Source: Propionibacteriales bacterium
Lineage (GTDB): Bacteria; Actinomycetota; Actinomycetes; Propionibacteriales; Nocardioidaceae
Assembly: GCA_026392455.1 (NCBI GenBank)
Contig: JAPLCB010000008.1
Span: forward strand, 494,345-558,344
Direction of reading: 5' to 3'
DNA: 64,000 nucleotides
Below are positions 1 through 7,526 of the stretch, piece by piece. The notes below the pieces were generated by a model, which ran no database searches, had not been told where the DNA came from, and saw nothing but the letters and a program-made list of their open reading frames with translations. Position numbers and translations under genes: made by a program. Position 1 is the first letter of the stretch. Each line of letters begins with the position of its first letter.

Positions 1-1
1 C

Positions 2-181
2 TGGATCGCCTGGCTCACCGAGTACCTCGAGGCCCACGGGGTTTCGAGGCTTCCTTCGCTCGCACCTCAACCAGCAGCCGAACACCCGCTCGCACCTCAA
101 CCAGCAGCCGAGCACCCGCTCGCACCTCAACCAGCAGCCGAGCACCCGCTCGCACCTCGACCCGCAACGGAGACCTCATGA
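2..181 (+). CDS. 3' end of an upstream gene, extended through repeat DNA
   Basis: An open frame enters from the left edge, beginning WIAWLTEYLEAHG, and has no stop until TGA at 179-181, which overlaps the fadH ATG at 178. The first 13 residues look like an ordinary helical C-terminus. The remaining 46 or so are translated repeat DNA, including a decapeptide (consensus PAAEHPLAPQ) iterated in frame because the repeat unit is 30 bp. The gene family cannot be named from this fragment. I infer that a repeat inserted at or near the original stop codon and removed it. Codon use in the tail is that of the repeat, not of a selected protein. Confidence 0.5.
   Translation, partial: WIAWLTEYLEAHGVSRLPSLAPQPAAEHPLAPQPAAEHPLAPQPAAEHPLAPRPATETS
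40..167. repeat. Dispersed repeat (B form) followed by three tandem 30-bp partial units
   Basis: A B-form unit (GGTTTCGAGG ... CACCTCAACCAGCAG) covers 40-77. It is followed by three 30-bp tandem partial copies at 78-107, 108-137 and 138-167, each ending in the CTCGCACCTCAACCAGCAG part; the last copy has diverged. The same family recurs at 11.35-12.27 kb and 21.76 kb. The tandem copies have no unique spacers, so this is not CRISPR. Confidence 0.85.
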
Positions 182-2187
182 CTTCCCCGTACCCGCACCT
201 CCTCGAGCCGATCACCATCGGCGACCTGACGCTGCGCAACCGGGCCGTGATGGGCTCGATGCACACCGGCCTCGAGGACTTCTTCTGGGACATCCCCAAG
301 CTGGCGAAGTACTTCGCCGACCGGGCCTCCGGTGGAGTCGGGCTGATCATCACCGGGGGCTACGCGCCCAACAAGCGCGGCTGGCTCAAGCCGTTCGCCA
401 GCGAGATGACCAACCGGCTGCAGGCGCAGCGGCACCAGCAGATCACCGGCGAGGTGCACGAGGCAGGCGGGGCGATCGCGATGCAGATCCTGCACGCGGG
501 GCGCTACGGGTACACGCCCTTCTCGGTCTCGGCGTCGTCGATCAAGGCCCCGATCAACCCCTTCAAGCCGACTGCGCTGTCGACCAAGGGCGTGGAGCAG
601 ACCGTCAACGACTTCGCCCGGGCGGCTGGCCTGGCCCAGAAGGCCGGGTACGACGCCGTCGAGATCATGGGCTCCGAGGGCTACCTGATCAACCAGTTCC
701 TCGCCGAGCGCACCAACCAGCGCGACGACATCTGGGGTGGCACCTCGGCTCGCCGGATGCGCTTCCCGATCGAGATCGTCCGGCGCACCAGGGAGACCGT
801 CGGCGCGGGGTTCCCGATCATCTACCGGCTCTCCCTGCTCGACCTGGTCGAGGGCGGCCAGACCTGGGACGAGGTGATGGAGCTCGCGCTGCTGATCGAG
901 GACGCCGGCGCCACCGTGATCAACACCGGCATCGGCTGGCACGAGGCCCGGGTGCCGACGATCATCACCCAGGTCCCGCGCGGCGCCTGGGCCTGGACCA
1001 CCGCCCGGCTCCGGAAGGAGATGGCGATCCCGGTCTGCGCCTCCAACCGGATCAACACCCCGGAACTGGCCGATCGACTAATTGCCGAGGGAACCGCCGA
1101 CCTGGTCTCGATGGCCCGGCCACTGCTGGCCGACCCCGAGTTCATCAACAAGGCGGCCGCCGAGCGCGCCGACGAGATCAACACCTGCATCGCCTGCAAC
1201 CAGGCCTGCCTGGACCACGTCTTCAAGAACAAGCTGGCGTCGTGCCTGGTGAACCCGCGCGCCTGCCACGAGACCGAGATCGTGCTGACCCCCAGCCGGC
1301 GCAAGCGCGAGATCGCCGTCGTCGGTGCCGGGCCGGCCGGGCTCAGCGCGGCTGTCTCGTTGGCCGAGGCCGGCAACAAGGTGACCCTGTTCGAGAAGAA
1401 CCCGCACCTGGGCGGACAGTTCCGGCTCGCGATGGCCATCCCGGGCAAGGAGGAGTTCGCCGAGACGCTGCGCTACTTCACCCGCCGGCTCGAGGTGCTC
1501 GGGGTCGACGTACGCCTGGGCACGACAGCCGACGTCACGACGGTGGCCGGCTTCGACGAGGTCGTCATCTCCACCGGCGTCGAGCCGCGGGTACCGAGCA
1601 TCCCGGGGATCGAGCACCCCAAGGCGGTGCTCTACTCCGAGGTCCTCGACGGGTCCGTCGTCCCGGGCAAGAAGGTCGCCGTGATCGGCGCCGGGGGGAT
1701 CGGCGTGGACGTCTCGGTCTTCCTGACCCACGACCCGTCCGAGACCCTCGAGGACTGGCTCGCGCACTGGGGCGTCGGCGACCCCGACCTGCACCGGGGC
1801 GGCCTCACGGACCACAAGGACCGCGAACCGGTCCGCGAGGTCACCCTGGTCCAGCGGAAGACCGGGATGATCGGCGCCGGGCTGGGCAAGACGTCGGGCT
1901 GGGCCCACCGGGCGGTGCTCAAGCAGTCCGCGGTCACCCAGATCAGCGGTGCGACGTACGACCTGATCGACGACGCCGGGCTGCACCTGACCGTGAACGG
2001 CCAGCCCCAGGTCCTCGACGTCGACCACGTGGTGATCTGCGCAGGCCAGGAGTCCGTGCGCGGCCTCTACAACGAGCTGGTCGCAGCAGGGCGACCGGTG
2101 ACGGTCATCGGCGGTGCCGACGTGGCCGCCGAGCTGGACGCCAAGCGGGCCATCGAGCAGGGCGTCCGGCTGGCCGCAACGGTGTAG
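178..2187 (+). CDS. fadH: 2,4-dienoyl-CoA reductase (FMN/FAD/4Fe-4S)
   Basis: This is an old-yellow-enzyme-type NADPH:dienoyl-CoA reductase that removes conjugated double bonds during beta-oxidation of unsaturated acyl-CoAs. At 669 aa it matches the usual ~670-residue family length. The N-terminal TIM barrel (about 1-330) carries GYDAVEIMGSEGY and GIGWHEAR, the regions of the catalytic Tyr and His in E. coli FadH. Cys337, 340, 344 and 356 (CIACNQAC ... SCLVNPRAC) form the 4Fe-4S site, almost identical to the E. coli motif. A Rossmann fold starts at VVGAGPAGLSAA. GGAG lies 6 bases before the ATG, which overlaps the stop of the upstream gene, so translation may be coupled. The substrate could also be another enone thioester. 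Confidence 0.93.
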   Translation: MTSPYPHLLEPITIGDLTLRNRAVMGSMHTGLEDFFWDIPKLAKYFADRASGGVGLIITGGYAPNKRGWLKPFASEMTNRLQAQRHQQITGEVHEAGGAIAMQILHAGRYGYTPFSVSASSIKAPINPFKPTALSTKGVEQTVNDFARAAGLAQKAGYDAVEIMGSEGYLINQFLAERTNQRDDIWGGTSARRMRFPIEIVRRTRETVGAGFPIIYRLSLLDLVEGGQTWDEVMELALLIEDAGATVINTGIGWHEARVPTIITQVPRGAWAWTTARLRKEMAIPVCASNRINTPELADRLIAEGTADLVSMARPLLADPEFINKAAAERADEINTCIACNQACLDHVFKNKLASCLVNPRACHETEIVLTPSRRKREIAVVGAGPAGLSAAVSLAEAGNKVTLFEKNPHLGGQFRLAMAIPGKEEFAETLRYFTRRLEVLGVDVRLGTTADVTTVAGFDEVVISTGVEPRVPSIPGIEHPKAVLYSEVLDGSVVPGKKVAVIGAGGIGVDVSVFLTHDPSETLEDWLAHWGVGDPDLHRGGLTDHKDREPVREVTLVQRKTGMIGAGLGKTSGWAHRAVLKQSAVTQISGATYDLIDDAGLHLTVNGQPQVLDVDHVVICAGQESVRGLYNELVAAGRPVTVIGGADVAAELDAKRAIEQGVRLAATV

Positions 2188-2205
2188 CCGGACGCTGGCC
2201 GACGG

Positions 2206-2391
2206 TCACCGCGCCAGGTAGCCGCGGAGGTCGTCCAGGCCGTGCTCGGCCGGGGGCGGGTTCACGTCCGCGCCGGCGGGCGCGTCGATCCGTTCGGGCA
2301 CCAGGTCGATGCTCCGGACGCCGAAGGCGAGCATCGCGACGAGCACGACCACCTGGATGGTCAGGATGAAGGCGTACTGGGTGGTGCGCAA
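2206..2391 (-). CDS. Small single-span membrane protein (hypothetical)
   Basis: A 61-residue product with one strong membrane segment (residues 6-24, FILTIQVVVLVAMLAFGV) and a short acidic, proline-containing tail. It starts at TTG, preceded by a GGGAG-like sequence. It lies tail-to-tail with fadH (18-base gap) and downstream of two other leftward genes. I do not recognise a family. Support is the hydrophobic profile, clean spacing and codon bias, so it is plausible but unproven. Confidence 0.5.
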   Translation of the reverse strand: MRTTQYAFILTIQVVVLVAMLAFGVRSIDLVPERIDAPAGADVNPPPAEHGLDDLRGYLAR

Positions 2392-2466
2392 CGGAAGGCT
2401 CCCGCGTTCTTCCCTCGCAGGTTGGTCACGTCTCTTGCCGTGATCAACGGGTACGCCGGGGAATCG

Positions 2467-2838
2467 TTACGCGAGCAGGGCCACCCCGGCCGCCACCAGC
2501 ACCACGATCGAGACCAGGTCGGCCCGCAGCACCCGCCCGAGCTGGCCGTTGTGATCGCGGTGCACCCAGCACAAGGCCGCGTACGCCAGGTCGCTGACCA
2601 GCACGGCCACCACCGCGACGTCCCGGACCCCGTGCTCGAGCACCCCGGCGACCAGCAGGCCGCCGAGAATCCCGAAGAGCACCGCGCGGTGACGCAGCAG
2701 GACGGCGAGATCCGGTCCGCCGACCTCGACCCCGTAGAGCTTCTCGAGGTGCCCGACCGAGAGCACCCCCAGGACCGGGGCCAGGTGGATCAGGGCACTG
2801 ACCCCGAGCAGCGCGTCGATCAGGACGTCGCGGTCCAT
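2467..2838 (-). CDS. Four-helix integral membrane protein (hypothetical)
   Basis: A 123-residue hydrophobic protein with four predicted spans (roughly residues 5-30, 45-66, 70-92 and 103-122) and a short charged loop containing HLEKLYG. It starts at ATG nine bases downstream of the CDF exporter gene on the same strand, so the two are probably co-transcribed. No family motif is recognised. Size and topology resemble small DoxX- or DUF-type membrane proteins, but that is only a resemblance. Confidence 0.6.
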   Translation of the reverse strand: MDRDVLIDALLGVSALIHLAPVLGVLSVGHLEKLYGVEVGGPDLAVLLRHRAVLFGILGGLLVAGVLEHGVRDVAVVAVLVSDLAYAALCWVHRDHNGQLGRVLRADLVSIVVLVAAGVALLA

Positions 2839-2847
2839 CGCCGGCTC

Positions 2848-3774
2848 CTAAGCATGTTCGGTGTCGTGCTCGTGGTCGCGGTGCGACTCGGGCTCGATCT
2901 GCAGCGTCGCGTGGTCGATCCCGAATTGCGTGCCCACGCACGCGGTCAGCTCGTCGAGGATCTCCCCGACCCCGCGTTCGGCAAGCGCGCTGTCGGTGAC
3001 GGTGACGTGGGCCGACAGCGCCGGCATCCCGCTGGTGATGGTCCACGCGTGCAGGTCGTGGACGTCGACGACACCGCTGACGCCCCGGAGGTGCTGGCGG
3101 ACGTTCTCGATGTCGAGCCCGGCCGGGGTCGCCTCCAGCAGCACACCGAGGGCCTCGCGCAGCAGGGCCGCAGCGCGAGGCAGCACCAGGACCGCGATCA
3201 GCAGCGAGGCGATCGAGTCCGCCCGGTAGAAGTCGGTGGTCACCACCACGATGCCCGCCACGATCGCCGCTACCGAGCCGAGGGCGTCACTGAGCACCTC
3301 CAGGTAGGCGCCCTTCATGTTCAGCGAGTTGTCCTTGCTCCGCGTCAGGACGGCCACCGAGAGCAGGTTCGCCGCGAGACCGACGGCGGCGAACACCAGC
3401 ATCTGCCCGGCCTCGACCTCGACCGGGTCCAGCAGCCGCCGGACGCCGGCGTACGCGAGGTAGCCGCAGAGGCCGAGGAGGACCAGGGCGTTGACGATCG
3501 CGGCCAGGATCTCGACGCGGTGGTACCCGAAGGTCCGTTCCGGGCTCGCCGGCCGCGCCGCGATCAGGGACGCCGACAGCGCGATCAGGATCCCGGCGGC
3601 ATCGGTGAGCATGTGGCCCGCGTCGGCCAGCAGTGCCAGCGAGCCGCTCACCCAGGCGCCGACGGCTTCGACCACGACGACCGAGCTGGTGACGGTCAGC
3701 ACGACCAGCAGTCGACGGCGGTCCTCCGCACGCCCGCTGGCGTGGGAGTGACCGTGGTCGTGCCCGGCTCCCAT
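2848..3774 (-). CDS. Cation diffusion facilitator (Zn/Co/Cd exporter, CzcD/ZitB type)
   Basis: A 308-residue proton-coupled metal exporter of the inner membrane. The N-terminus is His-rich (GHDHGHSH) and the C-terminus ends with another His-rich stretch (HRDHEHDTEHA), both typical of zinc-type CDFs. The HxxxD metal site of TM2 is visible as LLADAGHMLTDAAG, and the TM5 partner as YLEVLSDALGSV. Six membrane spans precede a cytoplasmic regulatory domain with VVDVHDLHAWTI. I chose the ATG that places GAGHDHGHSH at the N-terminus, because the upstream in-frame extension reads into the pirin promoter. It is divergent from the pirin gene. Confidence 0.92.
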   Translation of the reverse strand: MGAGHDHGHSHASGRAEDRRRLLVVLTVTSSVVVVEAVGAWVSGSLALLADAGHMLTDAAGILIALSASLIAARPASPERTFGYHRVEILAAIVNALVLLGLCGYLAYAGVRRLLDPVEVEAGQMLVFAAVGLAANLLSVAVLTRSKDNSLNMKGAYLEVLSDALGSVAAIVAGIVVVTTDFYRADSIASLLIAVLVLPRAAALLREALGVLLEATPAGLDIENVRQHLRGVSGVVDVHDLHAWTITSGMPALSAHVTVTDSALAERGVGEILDELTACVGTQFGIDHATLQIEPESHRDHEHDTEHA

Positions 3775-3823
3775 GGCAGCAGCGTAGAGGCACGCCGGAC
3801 GACCGGTGCAGGACAATGGGCCG

Positions 3824-4477
3824 GTGACCATCGAGGTACGACGCGGAGCCGACCGCTTCCTGACCGAGGACGGCGGCCGGACGACCCGGCACTCGTTCTC
3901 GTTCGGACCGTTCTACGACCCGGCCAACCTCGGCTTCGCGGCGATGGTCGCGCATAACGACGAGCTGCTCCCGCCCGGGACCGGGTACGACGACCATCCG
4001 CACTCGAACCTGGAGATCGTCACCTGGGTGCTGGAGGGCGCGCTGCGGCACACCGACTCCAGCGGCGCTACCGGGGTTCTGAGCGCCGGGGACGTCCAGC
4101 ACCTCAGCACCGGCAGCGGGATCGTGCACAGCGAGGTCACCGAGCCGGGGATCCGGACCCGGTTCATCCAGACCTGGCTCCGGCCGGAGCGACCGGGTGG
4201 GGAGCCGACGTACCGCCGCGTTCACGGGCACCGCACCGACACGCTGGTCGAGGTCGCGGCGGTCGCGGGCGCGCGGCTCTACCTGGCCGACCCGACGGTC
4301 GACACCGTGGTACTTCCCGACGCACCCCGGCTGCACGTGTTCGTCGCCGCCGGACGGGGCCTGATCGACGACCAGCAGGTCGGTGCCGGCGACACCGTGC
4401 GGATCACCGACCAGGGCGGTCGGACGATCCACCTGACCGAACCCGGACCCATCGGGGTCTGGGCGTTCTCCGGGTAG
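3824..4477 (+). CDS. Pirin-family cupin protein
   Basis: A 217-residue bicupin. The signature HPHSNLEIVTWVLEGALRH is followed by GDVQHLSTGSGIVHSE, giving the metal-binding His/His/Glu set of the N-terminal cupin; family members are Fe-binding regulators or quercetinase-like enzymes. I chose the GTG at 3824 because GACAAT at 3812-3817 sits 6 bases upstream as a leaderless -10 element. An in-frame GTG at 3806 lies further upstream. It is divergent from the CDF exporter. The biochemical role of bacterial pirins is generally unsettled. Confidence 0.88.
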   Translation: MTIEVRRGADRFLTEDGGRTTRHSFSFGPFYDPANLGFAAMVAHNDELLPPGTGYDDHPHSNLEIVTWVLEGALRHTDSSGATGVLSAGDVQHLSTGSGIVHSEVTEPGIRTRFIQTWLRPERPGGEPTYRRVHGHRTDTLVEVAAVAGARLYLADPTVDTVVLPDAPRLHVFVAAGRGLIDDQQVGAGDTVRITDQGGRTIHLTEPGPIGVWAFSG

Positions 4478-4480
4478 GTC

Positions 4481-5134
4481 CTACTTGGTGGCTTCGACCG
4501 CGAGCTGGGCGCCACCCTCGTGGCTGCGGACGTCGAGGCCGGCGAACTCCGGGACGGTGCTCTTGCCGGCCTCGGTCTGGATGATGTCGCTGAAGCCCGC
4601 CGCCTCGAGCTCGACCTTGAGGGTCTCGAAGTCGAACAGGTAGCCGGTGTGGTGGCCGAAGGCGGCGACCGGGATCCGCGCCAGGTCGATCGGGTGCTCC
4701 ACGACCAGGCCCAGGCCGCGGTAGTGCTTGGCCGGGGCGCTGTCGAGAGCCGCGGCGCCGGAGAGGTAGAGCTCCACGTGCGCGCGCAGGTCAGGGGTGA
4801 CCAACCGGATCTTGCCGCCGGGCTGCAGCGCCTTGAACGCCTCCCGGAAGAACGCGCGGTTCATCGCCAGCGTGATGTGCTCGATGACGTTGTCCGAGTA
4901 GATGTGCGAGACCTCGCCCTCGGCGAACGGCCACGGAGCCGTGGCGTCCAGGTAGTTGCGCACGGTCGGGCCGACGTTGGTGACGACCCAGCCCTCGCGG
5001 GGCGAGTTGCCGCCGATCTCCAGCTTCACCGGTCGCTCGGCCTTCTTGTAGACCGCGTTCCCACGGGCCTTGGCGAGCGGTGTGTTGACGGCGAGAACGA
5101 TCGGGCGCGCGATGGCCTTGACACGAGGATGCAC
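4481..5134 (-). CDS. SAM-dependent methyltransferase-like protein of a glycan patch
   Basis: A 217-residue product with a class I methyltransferase layout: motif I-like VKLEIGGN, an acidic/aromatic region (VSHIYSDNVIEHIT) corresponding to motif II/III, and the post-motif LQPGGKIRLVTPDLR typical of Methyltransf_11 proteins. Glycine motif I is degenerate (EIGGN rather than DxGxGxG), as in many polysaccharide-cluster methyltransferases. The start is GTG. It is co-directional with two upstream glycosyltransferase genes, suggesting a sugar or glycolipid acceptor; that link is inferred from context. It overlaps nothing and ends 3 bases from the pirin stop. Confidence 0.72.
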   Translation of the reverse strand: MHPRVKAIARPIVLAVNTPLAKARGNAVYKKAERPVKLEIGGNSPREGWVVTNVGPTVRNYLDATAPWPFAEGEVSHIYSDNVIEHITLAMNRAFFREAFKALQPGGKIRLVTPDLRAHVELYLSGAAALDSAPAKHYRGLGLVVEHPIDLARIPVAAFGHHTGYLFDFETLKVELEAAGFSDIIQTEAGKSTVPEFAGLDVRSHEGGAQLAVEATK

Positions 5135-5179
5135 GGGCAGAACCCTACCGGTGTTGGCAGGGGGAGTCCGACGAAACGG

Positions 5180-6307
5180 TCAACGCCGCCCGACCGTGCG
5201 ACCGTTCTCGTCGACCCCCAGGATCGTCATCACGAACTGGTCGGCCGTGGCCATCGGGATCGCCGAGTCGTCGGGCGTCGCACTCTCGCCGCGCAGCACC
5301 CTGCCGATCGCCGCCCCGATGCTGGGAACGCCGAAGTCGGCCGCCTCACCACCGTTGGTCGCGGCCAGCTCGCGGGCCCGTACCGTCGAGCCCGCGGTCA
5401 CCACCGGCACCCCGGCAGCGAGCGCCTTGCCCATGATCCCGCTGGGGCCGTTGTTGGTCATGATCAGCGCGATCACGTCGACCGACGCGACGAACCGGTC
5501 CAGCTCGGCGTTGGAGAGGAACTCGTCGCGGGCGAAGACCCGCGCCTTCTGGTCGGGCGGGAGCGCGGCGCACCAGGCCCGGACGACGTCGTCGAAACCA
5601 CCGGCGAGGACCAGGTCCGCGTCCAGGTCGGCCGCCAGGATCGCCTCCAGCGTCATCGCGGCGTTCTTCCGCTCGCCGATCGCGCCGAAGATCCCGACCA
5701 GCTTCCGGTCAGGGGCCAGGCCGAGCCGGGGGCGCAGACTGTCCCGGTCAGCAGCGCTTGCCGTGCAGATCGCTGGGTCCCGCGCTCGCTTGACCAGCCA
5801 CCCCGGAGCGGTGTCCTCCCGGCCGGCGAAACCGGCGACCCGGTGCAACGAGCCGGTCAGCATGGCGACGATCGCGAGGGTCGCCTTGGTGATCCGGAGC
5901 TTCCACCCGACCCGGTCGGTCAGGCCGAGCCGCGCCGGGTAGCGGGTCAGCATGAAGACGATCCGCGGACGCTTCTTCAGCCTCCGCAGCGCCCGGGGCG
6001 CGACCCACCACCAGAGCTTGAGGCTCTGGTCGGCGTCCATCACCACGACGGTGTCGACCTCGACGCGGCCACAGACGTCGGCGACGACCTCCGCGATCTC
6101 GCGCGTCGGCGGGAGGATCGAGCTGAAGCGTTCCTCGGTCCCGATCGCGAGCGTGCCGAGCTGCTCACGGTAGGTGTCGGTCTCCTGGGCACCGCTGCTG
6201 GTGACCAGCAGGACGTCGCCGGCCCGGCTGGCGACGTTGAAGACGTGGGCGACCGCCTCGAAGCGGTGGCCGCGCGGGTCTGGTTCGACGATCAGCGTGC
6301 GCCCCAT
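5180..6307 (-). CDS. GT-B-type glycosyltransferase (family 4-like)
   Basis: A 375-residue protein starting at ATG 6307, which overlaps the upstream gene's stop (ATGA). The N-terminal half begins GRTLIVEPDPRGHRF. The C-terminal half has the GT-B nucleotide-sugar layout: KLVGIFGAIGERKN (beta strand and loop), DLVLAGGFDD, a surface 'danger' segment DVIALIMTNNGPSGIMGKALAAG (family-4 E/G-rich motif in altered form), then GVPVVTAGS. Retaining GT4 enzymes add sugars to lipids or glycans at the membrane. Donor and acceptor are unknown. The frame continues open upstream, but those residues are antisense to nothing recognisable and would overlap the neighbouring gene. Confidence 0.75.
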   Translation of the reverse strand: MGRTLIVEPDPRGHRFEAVAHVFNVASRAGDVLLVTSSGAQETDTYREQLGTLAIGTEERFSSILPPTREIAEVVADVCGRVEVDTVVVMDADQSLKLWWWVAPRALRRLKKRPRIVFMLTRYPARLGLTDRVGWKLRITKATLAIVAMLTGSLHRVAGFAGREDTAPGWLVKRARDPAICTASAADRDSLRPRLGLAPDRKLVGIFGAIGERKNAAMTLEAILAADLDADLVLAGGFDDVVRAWCAALPPDQKARVFARDEFLSNAELDRFVASVDVIALIMTNNGPSGIMGKALAAGVPVVTAGSTVRARELAATNGGEAADFGVPSIGAAIGRVLRGESATPDDSAIPMATADQFVMTILGVDENGRTVGRR

Positions 6308-7419
6308 CAGAGCGAGCCCGCCTTCTGCTTCAGCACGCGGCGTTCCAGCTGCTCGTGCAGGTTCTGCGCCCAGATCTTCGGCGTGATCCGGCTCGCCAGG
6401 GCGCGCGAGCCGTCGGACATGGACTTCAACCGCTCGTCGCTCATGGTGGTCATCCGCACCATCGCTGCGACCAGCTCGTCCTTGTCGTCGGCCGCGAACG
6501 CCCAGCCGTTGAAGCCGTCCTGCAGCAGGTGCGGAACCGCACCGACACCGTCGGAGCAGAGGATCGGCAGCCCGCAGATGGCCGCCTCGTGCACCACCAC
6601 GCCGTACCACTCGATGTGGCTGGGCAGGACGAAGCCGGAGCAGGCGTGCATCAGGTCCACCAGGTCGGCCGGCTGGACGAAGCCGCGCCAGTCGATGCCT
6701 TCCTTGTCCTGGAAGTGGGCACGTTCGGGACCGTCGCCGGCGATCACCAGCTCCCACGGGTCCTCGACCCGGGTGCGGTACTCGGCGTACGCCTCGGCCA
6801 GGAGCACCGGCGCCTTGTGCCAGATCAGCCGGCCGGTGAAGAGGAACCGCCGGCGGGACGCGAGCTCGGACTGCTCACGGGGGCCGCGCTCGAAGAGCTC
6901 CGAGTCGGCCGAGTTGGCGCCGCGGATCACCTGCTTGCCCGTGAAACCGATCCGGCGGGCGAAGAGCTCGGAACGCTCACCAGGCACCCAGACCGCGTCG
7001 AAGAGCGGCTTGACGTAGAACGGACTGGCCAGCACACCGAGGTACTGCTTCCAGCGGCCGTGCCAGAAGTTGCTGTTGAAGATCACCCGCACCGCCCGGC
7101 CCCGGAACTTCTTCATCACCGCGCGGTAGCCCTTGCCGTCCCAGGACCACATGATGATCACGTCCGGGGCGAAGTCCTCGATGATCGGGAGCAGCACCGC
7201 CGGCGACGGGCTCCCCGCCGTCGACTCACCGTTGTCGGTCGTGTCGGTGCGGTCCCACATGTGCCGCTGCACCGAGCCGGTGAAGGTGGACTTGTCGAAC
7301 GCCGCGTACTTCATCGAGGACGGGTGCACCAGGAGCAGCTCGTTGCCCAGGGCGGCCAGCTCGCTGAAGCACTTGTCCTGGTACGCCGTCAGCCCGGTCA
7401 TCAGTACGGCGATGCGCAC
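6307..7419 (-). CDS. Glycosyltransferase family 4
   Basis: A 370-residue GT-B enzyme beginning MRIAVLMTGLTAYQDKCF at a GTG start. The C-terminal domain shows RRRFLFTGRLIWHKAPVLLAEAY, WELVIAGDGPER and SGFVLPSHIEWYGVVVHEAAICGLPILCSDGVG, the standard GT4 sugar-nucleotide and E(x7)E-like region. It is the first gene of a three-gene leftward group whose next member starts inside its stop codon. A likely role is cell-surface polysaccharide or glycolipid assembly. The specific linkage cannot be read from sequence. Confidence 0.85.
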   Translation of the reverse strand: MRIAVLMTGLTAYQDKCFSELAALGNELLLVHPSSMKYAAFDKSTFTGSVQRHMWDRTDTTDNGESTAGSPSPAVLLPIIEDFAPDVIIMWSWDGKGYRAVMKKFRGRAVRVIFNSNFWHGRWKQYLGVLASPFYVKPLFDAVWVPGERSELFARRIGFTGKQVIRGANSADSELFERGPREQSELASRRRFLFTGRLIWHKAPVLLAEAYAEYRTRVEDPWELVIAGDGPERAHFQDKEGIDWRGFVQPADLVDLMHACSGFVLPSHIEWYGVVVHEAAICGLPILCSDGVGAVPHLLQDGFNGWAFAADDKDELVAAMVRMTTMSDERLKSMSDGSRALASRITPKIWAQNLHEQLERRVLKQKAGSL

Positions 7420-7451
7420 AGGTTCATTCCTTCAGGTCTCGGTCACGGCCC

Positions 7452-7489
7452 GTTGGTCGAGGAAGGCCGGCACGGCCTGTCTCGAAACC
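7452..7489. repeat. Degenerate dispersed hairpin repeat (C form)
   Basis: The sequence GTTGGTCGAGGAAGGCCG followed by GCACGGCCTGTCTCGAAACC has the same outer ends as the A/B repeats (GGTxGAGG ... CTCGAAACC) but a different inner hairpin (AGGCCG/CGGCCT). It lies in the gap between the GT4 gene and the flavoprotein gene, where it could also terminate leftward transcription. Confidence 0.6.
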
Positions 7490-7526
7490 AGGTGGGCAAA
7501 CCGTAGCAACCCGGCGATCCCGACGA

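Noticed and set aside
78..167. Tandem 30-bp units that could be taken for CRISPR
   Set aside because: Units are directly adjacent with no unique spacers, belong to the dispersed repeat family, and no cas genes are nearby.
2242..3957. Long open frame antisense to the CDF exporter and its neighbours
   Set aside because: Rich in His, Gln, Asp and Arg as expected for an antisense frame in high-GC DNA, with no domains. The opposite strand carries clear genes.
4520..7018. Long open frame antisense to the methyltransferase and glycosyltransferases
   Set aside because: Same antisense composition, and it covers three convincing genes on the other strand.
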